From CAYTIB01 sp964437725 (GTDB lineage Bacteria > UBA8248 > JACPRG01 > G963555815): 43,783 bases of DNA. Each line of letters starts with the position of its first letter. Positions within the stretch are counted from its first letter, which is position 1. The notes beneath the pieces were generated by a model. It was not told the origin of the DNA, did not search any database, and was given only the letters and a program-made list of their open reading frames with translations. Shown one piece after another: positions 17,104 through 25,680 of this stretch. The stretch is taken from NCBI GenBank assembly GCA_964437725.1, contig CAYTIB010000087.1, positions 1 through 43,783 on the forward strand, read 5' to 3'. A program made the translations under genes and the position numbers.

Positions 17104-17946
17104 TTAGTTTCTTTCTCTTCGCGGATTATCAAATAGTTTCCTGAAAATCTCCAAACGACGTTCGATGAGCGATAATTCCCTATCCCTTTTCTTAGCGATC
17201 CCACGGGTCAAAGTTTCTTCCCGATAATTAGCTGGTACTTCGAACATCGCCGCATCGAGAAAATCTTGGTCAATTCTTTCCACAATAATATCTGTGCGGA
17301 TTGGACCGAAAACCCCCTCCTTTTCGTTAAACAGGATACGCATGGCTGTCCCTCCAATCCGCTCTAGTTCTCCAAGTAATGTTGGGTTCAGGGGGCCTAG
17401 TAAGTTTATGGGAAGTTTTATGATTTTACGTTGGAGCGGATAAATTGTTTTTCCTGCGTCGATGTCCTTCGCGATCCACGCTTTGGCTCTTATTTTCTGG
17501 TCTGCTCCGCGGAGCCAATACATCTGTGTGTTTTTGTTGCTGATGGTATCTCGACGCCCCGAGGATTCGAACCGGTATTTCCGGTTCACCAATTTTTTCT
17601 TGCCCGATAGAATCTCATCAACCCCTCCAACAATTTTGTCCTTATTATTAAATAAATTCTGAAGATCCTGGATTTTTATTTTGATGTAGGTTTTTTCTTC
17701 GGTGTTTAAGCGGAGGATAAGAAGTCGATCGAATTGGATAATCGTAGGTTTCTTGTGCCATCGGTTTCCCTCAAAACGGACACGTTGCCCCTTGGTAAAG
17801 AAGAGCAGATTTTGGTGTGTGATAGCCGGTTTGTAAGGAAATGTTAACGAGATACGTTGAACGATGGAAACATCTGCCTGGGCCATGGAAACCGAAAAGG
17901 TTCCCGTAAGAGCCGTAACCCACGCAGCAAAGATAAAACGTCGCAT
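17104..17946 (-). CDS. Exported protein, LolA/DUF4412-like by eye
   Basis: A 280-residue protein with a clear signal peptide (RRFIFAAWVTALTGTFSVSM, cleavage after AQA). The mature part has features of the LolA-type half-barrel: KGQRVRFEGNRWHKKP, then FDRLLILRLNTEEKTYIKI, a reporter-like 'outer-membrane lipoprotein-sorting' pattern in which strands read out residue and trace terms. The C-terminus is a charged helix (KKRDRELSLIERRLEIFRKL). It starts two bases after the TPR gene's stop, so it is the last gene of a three-gene operon with the deacylase and TPR protein. No enzymatic motif is visible and the family assignment is tentative. Confidence 0.65.
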   Translation of the reverse strand: MRRFIFAAWVTALTGTFSVSMAQADVSIVQRISLTFPYKPAITHQNLLFFTKGQRVRFEGNRWHKKPTIIQFDRLLILRLNTEEKTYIKIKIQDLQNLFNNKDKIVGGVDEILSGKKKLVNRKYRFESSGRRDTISNKNTQMYWLRGADQKIRAKAWIAKDIDAGKTIYPLQRKIIKLPINLLGPLNPTLLGELERIGGTAMRILFNEKEGVFGPIRTDIIVERIDQDFLDAAMFEVPANYREETLTRGIAKKRDRELSLIERRLEIFRKLFDNPRRERN

Positions 17947-17948
17947 CC

Positions 17949-19724
17949 CTATGATTTCCGAGTTTTTAAGGTACTCATTTCTCGAAGAATTGTTTTTATG
18001 GCAGCTGCTTGAGTTGTGGCGTTTAACTTGACAAAGAGTCGGTGTGACTCTCGGAGAGATTTCTCGGCAGTTTCTGAATCTCCCATGTGTATTTGAATTC
18101 TTCCTATATTTCCTAAATCAACGGCCTGCCCCCAGAGGTAACCGATTTGATGGTTGATTTTCAGGGCATTCGAGTAGGATTTCAAGGATTCTTCTATCTT
18201 GCCTTGGAGAAAAAGGATGTTACCGATATTTCCTAAATTTCCTGCTTCGCCTCGTAAATTTTTGACCTGTCTGTGAAGTGAGAGACCAGCGTTGAAATAT
18301 TCCAACGCCATGCTCCAATCCTTTTCGATACTATAGATTAGCCCGATGTTCCCTAAGTTAATAGCCTCCTCGCGCACATCGCCCAACTCGCGGTTCATGG
18401 TTAGAGCACGTTCACTCAAGTCTCGGGCTTCAGCATAGTCTTCTTTCTCCCGGAAGACAGCGGCTAAAAGCCGCAGTTCCAACGCTACGTTTTTCCTGCT
18501 GCCAAGGGAGCGCCAGATCTCTAACGCCTCATGGTGATACTTAGAAGCTTCGTAGAGCGCGCGTTTTGCTCGACAAAGGCGTCCCATTCTAGTCAGCGTC
18601 TCCGCAGCTTCAGGTCTGTTCTCCATTTTTCGATAAATTTCCAAAGCTTGAGCGTAGTAAAGCAAGGCGTCATCCGGGGCACGTCTATATGTGGAGATCA
18701 AACCGAGATTGGTCAGGATGATACCTTTGTCGAACAGCGAAGTACCAGCTGCTTCCTTTGCCTCTTGAAGTCTGGATTCCGCCTCGGTTTCAAACCCTCT
18801 CAGATGGTAAACCAAGCCTAGAAGATTAAGCGGGCGAGCGGGGTCCATTCCTGAATCCAAAACCATCTGTAGGTAGGCAACCGCAGATTCTAACTCACCG
18901 GCATGAAAAGCAAACAAAGCCACATTGTAATAGGCATCCGGTGGAATGTGCTCCCCCCCACGCTCCTCGTCGTCCAGGAAATTGAAAAATTTATTCAGCT
19001 CACGGGCGAAAGATTCAGATAGCCTCACACCTCGAGAAACAGTTTCAGATGCGTTTTCCTGATTTGTCTTGGTGTCAAGTGGTCGCCATGAATCAAGTAG
19101 TGGCGGATCCGGTAAGTTATATTTATCAACCCATTTTTCTAATTGTTCGAGAAGCTGAGGAATAATAGAGTTCGGATTTGGTTTCGCCTCTAGCGGTTCC
19201 TCGTTTATACCGTGGGCAGAATCCGTTGTAATTTGTTCGACCGAAGACGGATATTTTGTTTCCTCCGATTTGTTCGTAGAGGGTAAAATGGATTCGAGCA
19301 GTTCCGGTTCGGAAAATCCCTCATTTCCGCAGGTTTCTGCGGATTCTTTCCCTAGAGTAGGTGATTTGTGGATTGTGGGCAGTTTGCCTTCCGGCTGCAC
19401 AGTTGTTACTTCTGAGACATTTATCTCAGGAGAATTGCTTGGGAGTTTTTTCCCGATGTTTTCGGTTTGAACAAAAGGAACGTTTTCTCGGGTAACAGAC
19501 CTTGGCGGAGTTTCACTGCTAGGTTGGTCCCGAAGGTGTGATGGATCTGGACCAGAAATTTTTAATTTATTGGTGTATTCCAAGTCTTCGTTGATGAGTT
19601 CATTTTCATGCTCGGGATCCACAACGCTCCTATTTCGGTGGATCCTGCGTGATTTAAAGACGAGGATCAAAACAGAAGCGATCCCGATACCAATAAGAAA
19701 GGAAACGATTAGAATGATACTCAT
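17949..19724 (-). CDS. Membrane-anchored TPR-repeat protein
   Basis: A 591-residue protein in three parts. An N-terminal membrane anchor (IILIVSFLIGIGIASVLILV, about 3-23) is followed by RRIHRNR on the inside. A low-complexity acidic and Pro/Ser/Glu-rich linker runs to about residue 190. From about 240 onward come tandem tetratricopeptide repeats, for example AVAYLQMVLDSGMDPARPLN, ALLYYAQALEIYRKMENRPE and ALEYFNAGLSLHRQVKNLRG, with the Gly-Asn-Ile-Gly linkers (NLGNIGLIY, NLGNIGNILF) typical of NB-ARC-type or kinesin-light-chain-type TPRs. The gene overlaps the deacylase by four bases (ATGA). It probably acts as a protein-protein scaffold; the partner is not known. Confidence 0.85.
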   Translation of the reverse strand: MSIILIVSFLIGIGIASVLILVFKSRRIHRNRSVVDPEHENELINEDLEYTNKLKISGPDPSHLRDQPSSETPPRSVTRENVPFVQTENIGKKLPSNSPEINVSEVTTVQPEGKLPTIHKSPTLGKESAETCGNEGFSEPELLESILPSTNKSEETKYPSSVEQITTDSAHGINEEPLEAKPNPNSIIPQLLEQLEKWVDKYNLPDPPLLDSWRPLDTKTNQENASETVSRGVRLSESFARELNKFFNFLDDEERGGEHIPPDAYYNVALFAFHAGELESAVAYLQMVLDSGMDPARPLNLLGLVYHLRGFETEAESRLQEAKEAAGTSLFDKGIILTNLGLISTYRRAPDDALLYYAQALEIYRKMENRPEAAETLTRMGRLCRAKRALYEASKYHHEALEIWRSLGSRKNVALELRLLAAVFREKEDYAEARDLSERALTMNRELGDVREEAINLGNIGLIYSIEKDWSMALEYFNAGLSLHRQVKNLRGEAGNLGNIGNILFLQGKIEESLKSYSNALKINHQIGYLWGQAVDLGNIGRIQIHMGDSETAEKSLRESHRLFVKLNATTQAAAIKTILREMSTLKTRKS

Positions 19725-21373
19725 TCGGAAGGTTTCCTGTCAGTGTGATTGTTATCGTTTATGCGCAAAGACAGACCGGCACGCGCACCCAGATGCAAAT
19801 CGTCGTCGACGGTTAACTGTCCATTGACCATAACATAACGAATGCCCACCGGATAACGGATAGATAACTCGAATGTGGCTGTGTCGCGAATTCGTTCCGG
19901 GTCAAAGGCGACCAGGTCTGCTTTCATTCCTGGTGAGATACATCCTCTATGAGGCAAGCGGACACGCTGTGCCGGGAGCCAAGTCATTCGAGCAATTGCC
20001 TCAGATAGCGACATTAAACCTTCCCCACGGACAAACTGCCCTAAAACTCGTGGAAACGTTCCGAATCCGCGCGGGTGGGGAATCCCCTCGCCGAGGGCGC
20101 CGTAGTGTGCACGAGCTTCAGCATCAGAACCGATTAACACGTAAGGTTTCTTGAGAATCTTCCTAAGATTGGTTTCATCCATGAGGTGGAGCAGGATAAT
20201 TTCAACCCACAATTCTTCGGTCGCGAGCAGGTAAATAGCAAAACTCTGTGGGCTCATCCCTCGCTTTTTAGCACAAAACGACACGGATTTTCCTTCGAAT
20301 TGTTTGTTTTCAGAACGACTGACCAGAGAAATGACTACATGGTCCCAGTTTCTTTCCGCCAAGGTTTTGCTAATTCGTTGTCGGTTAGTTTCATCTTTGA
20401 GTCTTGCTAGCACCTCAGTTTTCCCCCCCTCGAGGGCCCAGTTGGGGAGAAGGGCGGAGAGATGAGTGTTGGAAGCGGTGTATGGATACCGGTCGCAGGC
20501 TACGTCTACACCGGATGCTGCTGCAAACTCTATATGCTCGAAAGCCTCATCGATTTTGTTCCAATTAGCCTTGCCAGCAGTCTTGAGGTGGGAAATCTGA
20601 AGTCGGGTACCACTTTTCCGAGATACCTCAAGAACTTCATCAATGGATTCGATAAGCTCGGCACCCTCGCTTCTCATGTGCACGCTAAAAAACCCGTTTT
20701 TTTTGCCTGCAGCGGAAACAAGAGCAGACGTCTCATCTATCGAGGCAAAACAAGCAGGTGCGTAAACTAGCCCAGTCGAGATGCCGAAGGCCCCTTGAGA
20801 TACACCTAGCTCGACCATCTCAACCATCTTCTTGAGTTCCACTTGAGAGGGTGGCCGATCGGCTCCTTCCATAATAGATTGACGGATAGTATTGTGGCCT
20901 ACCTGATGGATGTAATTCACTGAAATTCCAGATTCTTCTAGTTGCCTCAGATAATCTTTGACCTCAGAGAATTTTGGATCGATGCCATACCGTTTTTTAT
21001 AAAAATTTCGCCTCTCCTCCCGGGCTTTTCCAGATATTGGTGCGGCGGAGTAACCGCAGTTGCCACCAACCTCGGTGGTTACACCCTGGCGGACTTTGCT
21101 CTCCGCCAAAGGGTTAATAAGGAGAGAATAATCAGAATGGGAATGAATGTCGATAAAACCCGGGCAAAGTACTTGACCGTTCAGATCGATTTCTTTTTGT
21201 GCGGTAAGAGCAGGGAATTTTCTGAGAGAACCAGATAGTAAATCAGCATTGGTTGGAGACCTCCGGACTTCCGCAATCTCATCTCCACTAATTGCGACCT
21301 CTCCTTCGAAAGGTTCCCCACCCAGACCGTCATAAATATTCGCCCTACGAAAGAGGATATCGAACCGCTCCAA
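19721..21373 (-). CDS. N-acyl-D-amino-acid deacylase (D-aminoacylase) family
   Basis: A 550-residue amidohydrolase-superfamily enzyme that would remove the acyl group from N-acyl-D-amino acids. Visible are PGFIDIHSHSDYSLL (metal His near 77 and 79), EVGGNCGYSAAP, QGAFGISTGLVYAPA, LQISHLKTAGKANW, the aspartate of IGSDAEARAHYG, and HPRGFGTFPRVLG near the C-terminus, all hallmarks of the family. Start is TTG with GGAGG nine bases upstream. It is the first gene of an operon with the TPR protein and the exported protein, an odd partnership for a catabolic enzyme. Use on D-amino acids from peptidoglycan or N-acyl compounds is inferred from the family. Confidence 0.9.
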   Translation of the reverse strand: MERFDILFRRANIYDGLGGEPFEGEVAISGDEIAEVRRSPTNADLLSGSLRKFPALTAQKEIDLNGQVLCPGFIDIHSHSDYSLLINPLAESKVRQGVTTEVGGNCGYSAAPISGKAREERRNFYKKRYGIDPKFSEVKDYLRQLEESGISVNYIHQVGHNTIRQSIMEGADRPPSQVELKKMVEMVELGVSQGAFGISTGLVYAPACFASIDETSALVSAAGKKNGFFSVHMRSEGAELIESIDEVLEVSRKSGTRLQISHLKTAGKANWNKIDEAFEHIEFAAASGVDVACDRYPYTASNTHLSALLPNWALEGGKTEVLARLKDETNRQRISKTLAERNWDHVVISLVSRSENKQFEGKSVSFCAKKRGMSPQSFAIYLLATEELWVEIILLHLMDETNLRKILKKPYVLIGSDAEARAHYGALGEGIPHPRGFGTFPRVLGQFVRGEGLMSLSEAIARMTWLPAQRVRLPHRGCISPGMKADLVAFDPERIRDTATFELSIRYPVGIRYVMVNGQLTVDDDLHLGARAGLSLRINDNNHTDRKPSE

Positions 21374-21514
21374 AAATCTTAACCTCCGCTTATTTCTATG
21401 AGATTCCAGCCTAGGAATGCCCTACCCAATTCTATCCGTCCCCGCGGGTAATGGACAAGTTATTTGCGGCTGGGCAACAATGGTGAAATCAAGAGATTTC
21501 ACTCCTCATCATTG

Positions 21515-22726
21515 CTAGATTTGGTCCAGTGCGATTTGTCCACCTACGCAGACCCAGCGAACTTCCCAGTCCGAATCGAGTATTACGACATCTGCGTCTG
21601 CTCCAACAGTGATTTCCCCTTTCCTTTTCTCAAGCCCTAGGATCCGAGCGGGTGTCGAGGTTACCCAGGGTAATGCTTCTTCCAGGGAAAATCCGCAAAC
21701 TTTGACAATGTTTTCAAGCGACCGCCGGGAGCTTAATAGCGCTCCGGCTAGCGCGCCAGATTCAGTTGTGATCCGATTGTCTTTACACTGAATTTTTACT
21801 CTGCCCATCTGGTATGTTGCCGACATTTTCTTAGTTGAAGAACCGGCAGGAGTGGCATCTGAGACAAGAAATGCACCCTTCGCTCCTTTTAGGCGAAGGG
21901 TGGCCTGAAGTACCGCGGGGTGAATGTGAGTAGTGTCTGCTATCAATCCGCACTTTACACGAGGATCGGTCAGAATCAGACCTATGACCCCAGGATCACG
22001 GTGATGAAAGCTTCCCATCCGATTGAACATGTGGGTCGCTAGGCGAACCCCCTTCTCGACGGCCAAAGCGGCTTCGTCATAAGTGGCCAAGGTGTGACCG
22101 AAGGAAAGTTGCCAACCTCGTTTTCGAGCTACCTTCAGTAGATCCATCGCCCCCTCAATTTCTGGAGCAAATGTTAGAATTGCGGGTCCGACCGGATGGC
22201 CATCTGCCCCAGCCCAGGCGTCCGCTAACTGGTTGAATAGCGTCGTGTCAGGAAGGCGGATATCTTCAACCGCATGGGCTCCAGCCATCTCGAGATTGAG
22301 GAATGGCCCCTCTAGATGGACTCCCAAAATTGATGCTTGTGGAGGAAGAACTTCTTTGGTACGCAAAAGATCTCGTGCCATTCGGGTTGTGGCAATCGAA
22401 TCTAGCAAGTTGATTTCGGAGGCGCTGATCAGAGTAGGAAGGAACGACGTTGTTCCCTCTGAAAGCAATCCTCGGGCAACCTCCTGGATGTCATCAATTG
22501 TACCTTCGAGGACAGCCCGGCCACTGCCTCCATTGACCTGTAAATCGACAAACCCTGGAAGAACTTCGAGACCTGGTGCATCGACAACTTTTACATCTGA
22601 ATCAACCCGAATTCGTGGTTGGCATGCTTTTATGGACCCGTTTTGGATAAGAAGCTCGGCCTGGTCTTGAGGGCCATTGGGGGTGTGAACCCTTCCCCCA
22701 CGGATTAGGATTGGCGTATCTGCCAT
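21515..22726 (-). CDS. nagA: N-acetylglucosamine-6-phosphate deacetylase
   Basis: A 403-residue enzyme that removes the acetyl group from GlcNAc-6-phosphate, feeding amino-sugar and cell-wall recycling. Motifs: PGFVDLQVNGGSGRAV (the NagA form of the first metal motif), GVHLEGPFLN with the metal glutamate, LSFGHTLATYDEA, LATHMFNRMGSFHHRDPG, DTTHIHPAV and the catalytic aspartate in LVSDATPAGSS. The family length matches. It follows the gene at 22754 by 27 bases and is probably co-transcribed from the promoter region near 23388, which carries a DasR/NagR-like palindrome. No nagB or transporter gene is in the window. Confidence 0.92.
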   Translation of the reverse strand: MADTPILIRGGRVHTPNGPQDQAELLIQNGSIKACQPRIRVDSDVKVVDAPGLEVLPGFVDLQVNGGSGRAVLEGTIDDIQEVARGLLSEGTTSFLPTLISASEINLLDSIATTRMARDLLRTKEVLPPQASILGVHLEGPFLNLEMAGAHAVEDIRLPDTTLFNQLADAWAGADGHPVGPAILTFAPEIEGAMDLLKVARKRGWQLSFGHTLATYDEAALAVEKGVRLATHMFNRMGSFHHRDPGVIGLILTDPRVKCGLIADTTHIHPAVLQATLRLKGAKGAFLVSDATPAGSSTKKMSATYQMGRVKIQCKDNRITTESGALAGALLSSRRSLENIVKVCGFSLEEALPWVTSTPARILGLEKRKGEITVGADADVVILDSDWEVRWVCVGGQIALDQI

Positions 22727-22753
22727 GTGAGTGGACCAACGATGGAAAGAGCA

Positions 22754-23341
22754 CTACTTCTTCTTCAGGCCCTTTCGAACTTCGTTGTTGGCGTCAATTA
22801 AGCGTTGGATATTCTCCGATGCGGTATCCCGGAGATTTTGACGAAAAGTCATTAAGACTAAGCGGCCGCCAACGGTGGTGATGCCAGGTACATCAGGAAG
22901 TTTTTCTTCAATTTGTTTCTGTTCAAGATTTTTAATCTGTTTTGCAATTTCTTTTTCGTTGTATAGGTCTGTTTCTTTATATCCATAGGTAACTTTGACG
23001 TAGTCTCTTTCTTTTTTGGATTCTTCTAAAGTGTTTCGAACAATGTTTTCCATGTCTATGGACAAAGGTTTGTGTTTGCCTTTCTTTACAAGAGCACTGA
23101 CGGCTTTGAAATATTTGGCCTCAGTCATAGTTTCGGAGAGCTCATCTCCAGGGATTTTTGAGCTCACCTCGAACTGGATGAGATTGTTTTTAAGGGCAAG
23201 CGCACCCACCTCGTAAGTTAGTCCTTGGACGTTAAACCGGTCACCTCTTTTGGATGTGAACTTATCCCTGTATTCGTCGGTAAGATCCGAAAGGGCTTCT
23301 GCTGCAAATTCTAAGAAAAGCTGATCTTTCAGCGTACTCAT
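22754..23341 (-). CDS. Hypothetical protein upstream of nagA
   Basis: A 195-residue soluble protein I do not recognise. It is rich in charged residues, with a predicted mixed fold up to about 95 (GDRFNVQGLTYEVGALALKN, FEVSSKIPGDELSETMTEAK) and a lysine/glutamate-rich helix (NEKEIAKQIKNLEQKQIEEK) before a hydrophobic strand, GGRLVLMTFRQNLRD. There is no signal peptide or cysteine. The ATG at 23341 follows a GGAGG by about eleven bases, so I prefer it to the ATG at 23359 inside that SD. It is the first gene of a two-gene unit with nagA, but a functional link to amino sugars is not shown by sequence. Confidence 0.6.
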   Translation of the reverse strand: MSTLKDQLFLEFAAEALSDLTDEYRDKFTSKRGDRFNVQGLTYEVGALALKNNLIQFEVSSKIPGDELSETMTEAKYFKAVSALVKKGKHKPLSIDMENIVRNTLEESKKERDYVKVTYGYKETDLYNEKEIAKQIKNLEQKQIEEKLPDVPGITTVGGRLVLMTFRQNLRDTASENIQRLIDANNEVRKGLKKK

Positions 23342-23387
23342 AGAGTCGCCGCCCTCCATCTTATACGGAAGTTATAGGTCGCGAGCA

Positions 23388-23401
23388 TGGTCTACAGACC
23401 A
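23388..23401 (-). promoter_or_regulatory. DasR/NagR-like palindrome upstream of the nagA operon
   Basis: TGGTCTACAGACCA is a perfect 6-2-6 dyad 47 bases upstream of the first gene. The half-sites are those of the dre operator (TGGTCT-AGACCA) bound by GntR-family DasR/NagR/YvoA regulators of GlcNAc genes, but with two extra central bases. On the minus strand, TATAAC at 23371-23376 could be a -10 with this dyad over the -35. The rest of 23402-23667 shows only a short AAACCC/GGGTTT hairpin near 23457-23477. Confidence 0.5.
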
Positions 23402-23667
23402 CTTTGTTTTCCAATATAATAGGGAGACCGCCCCGGAGCAACTCTTAAGATAGGAGAAACCCGAAAGATTAGGGTTTGACGGAATGGATGGATGACGTCG
23501 AATTCTTGGTTCCTGTTGGACTTTGCGTTTGTTGGAGGATAACATTTCCCAGTCCCGTGTGCTCGACGACCTTCCTGAAACTGGGCAATGCGGGTTTTTA
23601 AAAGAGGAATGCTAGCAGAAGTTTTGATGAAACAGGCCCATCTGGTCTTATTGGAATAGGTGTCAAA

Positions 23668-24084
23668 TTGGGGTCCATACAGCTACACCGAATGTTTGGG
23701 TTCTTTTTGCTATCGTTTTTCTTCAACGGTGGGTGTACGTGGTTTAAAGAACCCCCGAAGTTGAATCAACCCGTGCGCGACTTTATGGTACGTGTAAAGA
23801 ATCAACGCGGTGTTGCGTTCGAGCGTGTCCGAAAAGCAGAAAAGGGTCAGGGCCCTTATGATTTGGTAGTGACATTGGTTGATGGTTGGTTTTTGCACAA
23901 GAAAGAAATCAAAGAGGCGGATATCTTAACACTTGGCCGAGCTTGGGTTTTTGTTATTCGATCAGTTAAGCCAGAACAGGCTAGAATCGTTTTTTTGGAT
24001 AGCAACCGGAATCCTCTTGCCTGGGGACTATATCAGGCAGAAACGGGTTTATTTATGGATCTTGGGGCGGTTCGGATTCGATGA
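23668..24084 (+). CDS. Small probable lipoprotein, unknown function
   Basis: A 138-residue protein with a short hydrophobic leader (MFGFFLLSFFFNGGC) whose cysteine could be lipidated; the lipobox is imperfect (NGGC). The TTG at 23668 has an AGG eight bases upstream and gives a basic n-region (HR); an ATG at 23692 is the alternative. The mature part carries VVTLVDGWFLHKKEIKEA and ARIVFLDSNRNPLAWGLYQ, and is otherwise unremarkable. It lies 59 bases upstream of the flavin reductase on the same strand. I do not recognise a family. It is probably anchored in the outer or inner membrane, inferred from the leader only. Confidence 0.6.
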   Translation: MGSIQLHRMFGFFLLSFFFNGGCTWFKEPPKLNQPVRDFMVRVKNQRGVAFERVRKAEKGQGPYDLVVTLVDGWFLHKKEIKEADILTLGRAWVFVIRSVKPEQARIVFLDSNRNPLAWGLYQAETGLFMDLGAVRIR

Positions 24085-24143
24085 GTTGAGTAATCTCCCG
24101 ACCCACCAATTTTTTTCACCAACTCCGATTGGGAGATCAAGAT

Positions 24144-24620
24144 ATGCCGGTTAGCGGAAATGATATGAGAAATGTAATGGGTCGGTTTGCTACCGGAGTT
24201 ACTGTTGTGACGTTGTTTGATGACCAGAAGAATCCCCAAGGGTTTACTGTGAATTCTCTGACGTCTGTTTCTTTGGATCCTCCCCTCATCTTAGTGTGTG
24301 TTGATCACTCCGCGCACATCCTTCGCTGCTTTTCCGACAACAACGTTTTTACGGTAAACATTTTGTCGGAGAAGCAAGAAGAAGTTTCTAGCCAATTTGC
24401 TTCCAAATTGGATGATAAATTTGTTGGAATCGTCTATGAGGAGGGGGAATTAGGCCCCCCCCGGATTCAAGGGTGTTTGGGATACTTAGAATGTAAGATT
24501 ATAGACAAACACCTCGCTGGTGATCACACCATTTTCATAGGAAGAGTTGAGGTAACTGAGGTGGGATCTGAAGAGGATAAACCACTCCTCTTTTATACAG
24601 GAAAATACGCCCGGCTTTGA
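24144..24620 (+). CDS. Flavin reductase-like domain protein (RutF/HpaC-like)
   Basis: A 158-residue FMN-binding protein that would reduce flavin with NAD(P)H for a partner oxygenase. Motifs: MRNVMGRFATGVTVVT, FTVNSLTSVSLDPPLILVCV, NVFTVNILSEKQEEVSSQFA and the late GDHTIFIGRVEVTEV followed by PLLFYTGKY, all standard for this domain. GGAG eight bases upstream fixes the ATG at 24144. It is the right type to serve an LLM-type monooxygenase, and two LLM genes lie in the window, but neither is adjacent. It converges with the phosphoribosyltransferase gene. Confidence 0.9.
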   Translation: MPVSGNDMRNVMGRFATGVTVVTLFDDQKNPQGFTVNSLTSVSLDPPLILVCVDHSAHILRCFSDNNVFTVNILSEKQEEVSSQFASKLDDKFVGIVYEEGELGPPRIQGCLGYLECKIIDKHLAGDHTIFIGRVEVTEVGSEEDKPLLFYTGKYARL

Positions 24621-24696
24621 TTGTTTTCCGAAGAAAAAACCTTCAGTTTCTTTGAATCCCGTTGGTGTGTAGAAAACACCAGTTCAAATTTCCATG

Positions 24697-25221
24697 CTAG
24701 AGTCTACGTGGCATAAAAAGAGGTGCTTTTAGATCTTCGATGTTCATCTGCTCATATTTTTCAAATGGCTGATGTATCCAAGGGGAATCCTCCAGGAAGT
24801 CAACAAAATAGTCGGGCTTGACCGTGGAGACGGATTTGTACCACAAGACGGAAGATCTAATTTCTTCGATGTAGAATCCATAAAAATGTTGCAACCAATC
24901 TATGCCCTTTCGAAGAGTAACACCTGAGTCCACGAGGTCATCTACCACCAGAACGTGGGAACCAAGGTTGGGTGTTGTTTTAGCCAGATCACGAGAAAAG
25001 ATGATATTACCCTGCTCGCTGTTCATTTCGCCACCATACGACTCTACCGATAGGATTCCGAGCGGCTGATTGAATAAACGGCAGAAAATATCGCCTATTC
25101 GCAGACCACCTTTGGCGATGCAAATGATTTGATTGAATTTCCATCCGCTGTCACGAATTTGACAGGCTAGGCCCTCAATTTTTGCGTTGTACTCCGACCA
25201 TGTAACATGTAGGTCTGTCAT
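24697..25221 (-). CDS. Purine-type phosphoribosyltransferase (Gpt/Hpt-like)
   Basis: A 174-residue type I phosphoribosyltransferase. The PRPP-binding loop is VLVVDDLVDSGVTLRKG; an AKGGLRIGD loop near residue 37 is the second conserved element. Together with YKSVSTVKPDYFVDFLED and the C-terminal WIHQPFEKYE they resemble xanthine-guanine phosphoribosyltransferases, so it probably salvages guanine or xanthine to the nucleotide. An excellent SD (GGAGGTGG) precedes the ATG. It is monocistronic and divergent from the amidohydrolase at 25681. The purine link fits the Mo-hydroxylase neighbourhood 15 kb away, but the distance makes a direct link only suggestive. Confidence 0.85.
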   Translation of the reverse strand: MTDLHVTWSEYNAKIEGLACQIRDSGWKFNQIICIAKGGLRIGDIFCRLFNQPLGILSVESYGGEMNSEQGNIIFSRDLAKTTPNLGSHVLVVDDLVDSGVTLRKGIDWLQHFYGFYIEEIRSSVLWYKSVSTVKPDYFVDFLEDSPWIHQPFEKYEQMNIEDLKAPLFMPRRL

Positions 25222-25680
25222 CCCACCTCCTCATGATAGAAAAAGGAAAAATCATCCTTAGAGGTTTTTTTGGCAGGGCCAAAGGATAATCGTGAGAGTT
25301 GGCTCGGGTCCTACCCTTCGGAAATCCCTTCCCCAATGCTATAAAGATAATCATTTGGGATTAAGGGAGCAAGGATCGATTTGCTTTTTTTTGTCCTTTG
25401 AGAATTTGATTGATTGCAAATCATTGTCGTTGTTCCATGAAGTTTAAGTTTCAGACAGTTTAGCGAGGCAAGTGACCCTATTTGTGGCTCACCCGTAATT
25501 AGAGTTCTACGGCTTTTCCTGAGGTTGCATTGAATAGTTGTTTTCGGCAATCTCTTACAATGCGAGTAAGAGAAAATTTCCAATGTACCTTCCTTGCTGT
25601 TATAAAAATTTTGACGGAGCTTCGATTTATTTGAGGGTTACTTTTCCTAAGTGTTATCCCTAATTTACTAGGACAAAAAT
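25222..25680. other. 459-base divergent intergenic region
   Basis: This gap lies between the divergent phosphoribosyltransferase and amidohydrolase genes. It is AT-rich, with a TGATTGCAAATCA dyad at 25410-25422 and a weak minus-strand promoter candidate (TTGCTC, 17 bases, TATCTT) at 25344-25372. No convincing plus-strand promoter is seen; a TTGACG at 25611 lacks a partner. Two short minus-strand frames here have no SD and no protein-like composition. Confidence 0.5.

Noticed and set aside
24660..24690. TGGTGT/ACACCA hairpin between the convergent flavin reductase and phosphoribosyltransferase genes
   Set aside because: Six pairs with no T-run on either side; too weak to call a terminator.
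25410..25422. TGATTGCAAATCA dyad
   Set aside because: Only five-base arms in an AT-rich gap with no convincing promoter, so not listed as an operator.
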